Below the pieces are notes generated by a model, which saw only the letters and a list, made by a program, of their open reading frames with translations, had not been told where the DNA came from and searched no databases. Both the position numbers and the translations under genes were made by a program. Below, piece by piece: positions 61,771-64,000 of a DNA stretch of 64,000 nucleotides (position 1 is its first letter; each line of letters opens with the position of its first letter). Where the stretch lies: positions 2,294,001 to 2,358,000 of the forward strand of contig NZ_CP036291.1 in NCBI RefSeq assembly GCF_007750855.1, in the 5' to 3' direction. This DNA is from Pirellulimonas nuda (lineage in GTDB: Bacteria; Planctomycetota; Planctomycetia; Pirellulales; Lacipirellulaceae).

Positions 61771-63396
61771 TCAACGCGTCGTGGCGACTCGGCCCGCGTT
61801 GGCGGCGCCCCGCGGGGTTAGGCTATTCACCGCGCGACCGAACGCCCTGAGGCTCGACAAAGTCATCTCGTCGTACTCACGCGAGGCGACCAGCCCGCTG
61901 GCGCCGGCGTCGATGGCGCGCTGGCAGGCGGCGACGATCGTCTCGGGGTCGCTCTTGATCACCTCCATCCCCCCATCGGGGAGGTGCCAGGGAACGTCCA
62001 GCCCGATGCCGCTGTAGACATGGGCCTTGCCACCGGCGCCCGCGACGGTGCGCCGCGTCTCGCGAAACACATACTCCGGCGACATCCCGCGCGAGTCGAG
62101 TTCGTCGAGCCCGGGCTCTCGCTGTCCGTCGTAGCCGAGCATCGCGTAGAGGGCTTGAAGGGTGTCGTCACGCGTGAAGTCAGCGAACACGCGGGCCTGC
62201 ATCCGCTCGACGGCCCACCACCGCATCCGGCGGCCGAGGACGTCGTGGTACAGGATTGGTTTGATGTAGTCACAATTGTCGGCGATCTGTCCGTAGTCGA
62301 CCGCGGCGCGGTAGATCGGGTCCCAGGAGCTCCGCTGATGGTCGATGTGCCGCCCGAACTGAGCGTTCGGCGCAAGCCCTTTCACCGCGCCGTAGAGCCG
62401 GCGCCCGATCTCTTCGTCGGCCGCGAACCATTCGCGTTCCCAGGACAGCACCTCTGGGTACTGCATCAGGACGCGGAAGACGGAAACGAGCACGCCGTCC
62501 GCGGGGGTTGCTCCACCCGCTTCGAGCCCTCGGATCAATTGTTGGAGCGCAGCAAACCCCGCCTTCGCTCGCTCGGCGTCGACTCCGCGCTGCTTGTTGC
62601 GGGCGACGCAGTGCAGGCAGAAGCACTCCGGCGTGGCGCCGCTAAAGAGGACCCGAGAGAGGGGCCCCACGCGTTCGGCGCCAAACTGGAACCCGTCCAG
62701 TGGGTAAGCCCTGAACAGTTCCGCGACCGTGGCGACCAGCCACTCGACGTAGGCGGGGTGATTCCAACAGGGCCCGCCCCCCGGCCGGCCATCGATCTTC
62801 ACTGTCGCGACGCATTCGTATCCGGGCAGGCGGCCTTTGGCCTGCATGGACGCTTCGAGGATCCGGGCGTGCACCTTCATCCCGCGTCGCTGCGTCGCAG
62901 AGACGATCTCTGCCAACGCGTCGCGGTCGCCGTACTCGAGCGTGCCGTCGATCTGTTGGTGACCGATGGTTTGTCCCTTGAAGGCCGCGTGGTCGTGCCG
63001 CACCCAGCGGCTGGGGAGCCGCCGTTCGCGGTTGCTGGCCATTGGCAGGCCGTGATCGGCCAGCACGTTGGCCGGCCCGACGCCGTTGAGGTGGTAGGTA
63101 TGGCTGTAGCAGAGCAGCGTGTTGATCGACGCGTCGGCCTGCAGCAGGTCGAGGCACCGCTCGATCCCCTCATCCAACAGATTCGCAGGAGCGATTTGCA
63201 CCGCGGCGAACATCCCCTGCGAGGACGAGCCTCGGCCCGGCTCTCCGCGCACGAGGCCCGGCGACAGGCCGCCGGCCAGCGCGGCGCTTGCCACCCGCGT
63301 TAGGAATGCGCGACGATCCGGGGGACCCGAAGCAGAGTGGCGGTCCGCTTGCTTTGGATCGAGTCGAGGCAGTGGAAACCCGGAGGGGTCAATCAT
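61771..63396 (-). CDS. Tat-exported TIM-barrel-like protein of unknown activity
   Basis: I start this at the ATG at 63396 (541 residues), which gives a Tat-type leader (PDRRAFLTRVASAALAGG). The body shows barrel-like strands (FAAVQIAPANLLDEGIERCLDLL, GMKVHARILE, YPLDGFQFGAERVGPLS, NCDYIKPILYHDV, ASGLVASREYDEMTLSSL) and a Cys pair CFCLHC. It looks like a putative glycosidase or sugar-binding barrel in planctomycetes, but I cannot assign a family. The frame is open further upstream, where nothing looks coding. Confidence 0.7.
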   Translation of the reverse strand: MIDPSGFPLPRLDPKQADRHSASGPPDRRAFLTRVASAALAGGLSPGLVRGEPGRGSSSQGMFAAVQIAPANLLDEGIERCLDLLQADASINTLLCYSHTYHLNGVGPANVLADHGLPMASNRERRLPSRWVRHDHAAFKGQTIGHQQIDGTLEYGDRDALAEIVSATQRRGMKVHARILEASMQAKGRLPGYECVATVKIDGRPGGGPCWNHPAYVEWLVATVAELFRAYPLDGFQFGAERVGPLSRVLFSGATPECFCLHCVARNKQRGVDAERAKAGFAALQQLIRGLEAGGATPADGVLVSVFRVLMQYPEVLSWEREWFAADEEIGRRLYGAVKGLAPNAQFGRHIDHQRSSWDPIYRAAVDYGQIADNCDYIKPILYHDVLGRRMRWWAVERMQARVFADFTRDDTLQALYAMLGYDGQREPGLDELDSRGMSPEYVFRETRRTVAGAGGKAHVYSGIGLDVPWHLPDGGMEVIKSDPETIVAACQRAIDAGASGLVASREYDEMTLSSLRAFGRAVNSLTPRGAANAGRVATTR

Positions 63397-63551
63397 GTCA
63401 CGTCGCGTTCTGGAAAGGAGAGCATGGGAGAAGCAGGCCCCCCGCGCGGAGACAGGTTCGCTTATCGGGCCTGCGACGGCCCCCCTAGGTAGGAGGCTCG
63501 CCAGGGGCAAAGCGGGACGCCAAAAAGCGGGATTTGCCCACGATTCTGGCG

Positions 63552-63998
63552 TCACTGAGGCCGGACGAGCCCTCCGGCGCGGCCCTTCCGGCGCCACATG
63601 GCGGCCTGCCCGATCGCAACCAAGATCGCGAGCGCCGCGACCGCGTAGCTGCCGACCGGCACGCCGCCGAGCGTTAGGTTCCAAGCGGTCCACAGGGACG
63701 CGCTGCCGGTGATCAGCAACGCGGCGCCGAGCGCGAGGTTCCACAATATCCGTGTGAACCCCTGCGGGCGCAGGTCCCCCAAGAGGGCCTTGGAATTGAG
63801 CATCGCGGCAAACGTCACCAGGGCGATCGGCAGCAGCGTGTAGCCGACCGTCCCTACAATCACCGCCAAGTACGCCTTGGACGCGCCCCCCCAGACGATG
63901 GGCCACAGCACCCCGGTCGACGCAAGCAACATTCCCAGGCGAAACCATCGGCCCCCCCGCTCAACGCCCAGCGCTTCGCATAGGGCAAAGCCGGAGAT
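63552..63998 (-). CDS. Nramp-like metal transporter, C-terminal fragment (starts outside window)
   Basis: The frame is open from the window edge (ISGFALCEALGVERGG) to the stop at 63552, giving about 148 residues. It holds four hydrophobic segments (LLASTGVLWPIVWG, AYLAVIVGTVGYTLLPIALVTFAAML, LALGAALLITGSASLW, YAVAALAILVAIGQAAMW) and the NSKALLGDL loop seen in Nramp/MntH-like proteins, after SGFALCEALG. A divalent-metal transport role is inferred from this C-terminal part only. Confidence 0.65.
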   Translation of the reverse strand: MSGFALCEALGVERGGRWFRLGMLLASTGVLWPIVWGGASKAYLAVIVGTVGYTLLPIALVTFAAMLNSKALLGDLRPQGFTRILWNLALGAALLITGSASLWTAWNLTLGGVPVGSYAVAALAILVAIGQAAMWRRKGRAGGLVRPQ

Positions 63999-64000
63999 GA

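Overview
The window looks like a high-GC planctomycete chromosome, most likely from the Pirellulales/Lacipirellulaceae group. This is inferred from the gene families: many secreted sulfatases and DUF1080-type proteins, DUF1592/DUF1552 cytochrome-type secreted proteins, DUF1559 prepilin-like proteins, ECF sigma factors paired with a FecR/LamG partner, PEP-CTERM sorting signals with dockerin-like calcium repeats, and a LEPRxLL-like surface protein. No rRNA, complete canonical tRNA or CRISPR array is visible.

Layout. (1) 1-11 kb: the tail of a GlcF-like Fe-S protein, a sugar-phosphate isomerase/epimerase-like TIM barrel, a PQQ-type propeller, a repeat surface protein, a discoidin-DUF4091 protein, a sulfatase and a BNR_4 lyase-like protein. 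(2) 11.6-13.6 kb: an NagX/HGSNAT-like membrane acyltransferase and a DUF2293 protein. (3) 13.7-21.1 kb: a complete glycolate/glyoxylate module, iclR-glcB-glcG divergent from glcD-glcE-glcF. (4) 21.2-28.2 kb: an RNA repair locus, rsr (Ro60) - four tandem Y RNAs - rtcB - rtcA, with a sigma54-type promoter and a divergent rtcR. (5) 28.5-35.9 kb: GH95 and GH29 alpha-L-fucosidases followed by a DUF1592 protein and a truncated DUF1552 protein. (6) 35.96-37.15 kb: an IS4-type transposase at a junction where the genes on both sides lose their C-termini. (7) 37.2-42.2 kb, minus strand: a three-module PEP-CTERM protein and a stand-alone paralogue of its middle module. (8) 42.6-53.5 kb, plus strand: a long run of ECF sigma factor, FecR/LamG protein, prepilin-like DUF1559, lipoprotein, two sulfatases (one with dockerin and PEP-CTERM tails) and a PEP-CTERM/propeller fusion, resembling a polysaccharide-degradation operon. 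(9) 53.5-59.4 kb: a second, decayed copy of the glcG-glcB-iclR block flanked by insertion-sequence debris. (10) 59.4-64 kb: an OtnK-like kinase, a DUF1080 protein, a Tat-type TIM-barrel protein and the end of an Nramp-like transporter.

The most notable system is the RNA repair locus. Reading the minus strand between rsr and rtcB, I could fold four consecutive RNAs (about 24694-24763, 24569-24678, 24192-24541 and 24039-24172). Each has a perfect 6-9 bp outer helix, the invariant motif CGAATGC-N7-ACTACAT, an internal loop and a second helix, which is the architecture of a Ro60-binding Y RNA. Two carry a full circularly permuted tRNA module (T-arm, acceptor-like stem, TA, D-arm), one has only the T-arm and acceptor hairpin, and one has none. 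In the third RNA the acceptor loop is replaced by four 46-nt hairpin repeats. A second theme is fused PEP-CTERM proteins that contain internal anchor signals and internal signal peptides in one reading frame. A third is a duplicated glyoxylate block in which only malate synthase stays intact while both neighbours carry single-base frameshifts.
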